Source: Deferribacteres bacterium
GTDB lineage: Bacteria > Zhuqueibacterota > Zhuqueibacteria > Zhuqueibacterales > Geothermadaptataceae
Reading direction: 5' to 3'
DNA: 64,000 nt
NCBI GenBank assembly: GCA_020633655.1
Contig: JACKDF010000003.1
Span: 1-64,000 of the forward strand
Shown: positions 63,811 through 64,000 of the stretch, piece after piece
Layout: each line of letters opens with the position of its first letter
Numbering within the stretch: the first letter of the stretch is position 1
Notes under the pieces: model-generated
Told to the model about the DNA's origin: nothing
Database searches by the model: none
What the model saw: the letters and a program-made list of their open reading frames with translations, nothing else
Made by a program: the position numbers and the translations under genes

Positions 63811-64000
63811 CGATTCGCGCGTAGGGCTTCGTATTCATCCTTCAATAAATTCACCATCGATTCACGCGAAGCAAAAAGTTTTTTCAGCGGTCTTTTCGTA
63901 TGTTTTGCCATAACATAAGAGGCGATGAGTGGTAATGAAATGGTCGAATCGCTATAACAAACAACTGTATCTGGCAACATTTGTGGATCTACCTTGCCCC
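63807..64000 (-). CDS. Deoxyhypusine-synthase-like protein (C-terminal part only)
   Basis: The 5' part lies beyond the window. The visible last 64 residues read, in part, VCYSDSTISLPLIASYVMA and then HTKRPLKKLFASRESMV. That closely follows the C-terminus of bacterial and archaeal deoxyhypusine synthase-like proteins (a CYxDSTxxLPLxxxY pattern). Bacteria lack the eIF5A target, and some such proteins make homospermidine or have other roles. The stop codon overlaps the start of the GlcF-like gene by ATGA, so the two are co-transcribed. Confidence 0.72.
   Translation of the reverse strand, partial: GKVDPQMLPDTVVCYSDSTISLPLIASYVMAKHTKRPLKKLFASRESMVNLLKDEYEALRANR

Noticed and set aside
1..64000. 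CRISPR arrays, prophage, restriction-modification or toxin-antitoxin systems
   Set aside because: No regularly spaced repeats, phage structural genes, methyltransferases or paired toxin-antitoxin genes were seen. The only mobile element found is the IS256-family insertion.

Overview
The window is 64 kb of a low-to-mid GC, Gram-negative chromosome. Several traits point to the Fibrobacterota-Chlorobiota-Bacteroidota (FCB) superphylum. These are a TonB-dependent receptor with an N-terminal carboxypeptidase-like beta-sandwich, two giant secreted proteins with C-terminal sorting or FlgD-like domains, a PorV-like barrel, and signal peptides that repeatedly place Gln after the cleavage site. The promoters I can read look like ordinary -35/-10 sigma70 promoters, not the Bacteroidota -33/-7 type. 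My guess is therefore a Calditrichota, KSB1 or Marinimicrobia-like lineage. This is inference, because the window holds no rRNA.

Layout. 1-5.9 kb: 5'-end part of a TonB-dependent receptor, a LacI-family regulator with a palindromic candidate operator on its own promoter, and a divergent SIS-domain sugar-phosphate enzyme. 5.9-15.1 kb: a haem-binding lipoprotein, an outer-membrane barrel, a YdjM-like membrane protein, a 1642-residue protein built of carboxypeptidase-regulatory repeats, and a PorV-like barrel. 15.1-18.3 kb: a membrane-anchored helical protein, a tandem (two-domain) adenylate kinase and a membrane protein. 18.4-22.4 kb: secreted GH28 polygalacturonase and a double GH43-like protein, a pectin-degrading pair. 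22.4-24.4 kb: MltF-like lytic transglycosylase and tRNA-Leu(CAA). 24.6-31.6 kb: a housekeeping run on the plus strand (DUF4416, purM, gpsA, uspA, asnS, acyP, apt, a pyridine-nucleotide FAD oxidoreductase) ending in a hairpin terminator. 31.6-32.9 kb: an apparently intact IS256-family element. 33.0-40.6 kb: a 1600-residue T9SS-type secreted protein, a Tat-type lytic transglycosylase, and a DUF4956/VTC polyphosphate-polymerase pair. 41.2-50.6 kb: a degenerate galactokinase-like protein, a lipoprotein glutaminyl cyclase, a 1008-residue TPR protein, a plugless outer-membrane barrel, and ExbB/ExbD. 50.8-57.0 kb: PlsC-like acyltransferase, membrane-anchored creatininase-family protein, a MurU-like nucleotidyltransferase, an AmgK-like kinase fused to the RapZ C-terminal domain, and a GT39-like transferase. 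57.1-64 kb: small membrane proteins and lipoproteins, a GT2, yraN-rnhB, a GlcF-like Fe-S protein, and the C-terminal end of a deoxyhypusine-synthase-like protein cut by the window edge.

How it fits together. Much of the window concerns the cell envelope: secreted adhesin or enzyme-like proteins and their barrels, peptidoglycan turnover (two lytic transglycosylases plus an AmgK/MurU-like recycling pair), energised transport (ExbBD with a TPR protein and a barrel), and N-terminal pyroglutamate formation. The observations I rate highest are the kinase-RapZ fusion next to MurU, the galactokinase-fold protein that has lost its kinase motifs, the co-occurrence of Gln-first exported proteins with a glutaminyl cyclase, and the TPR-barrel-ExbB-ExbD operon.
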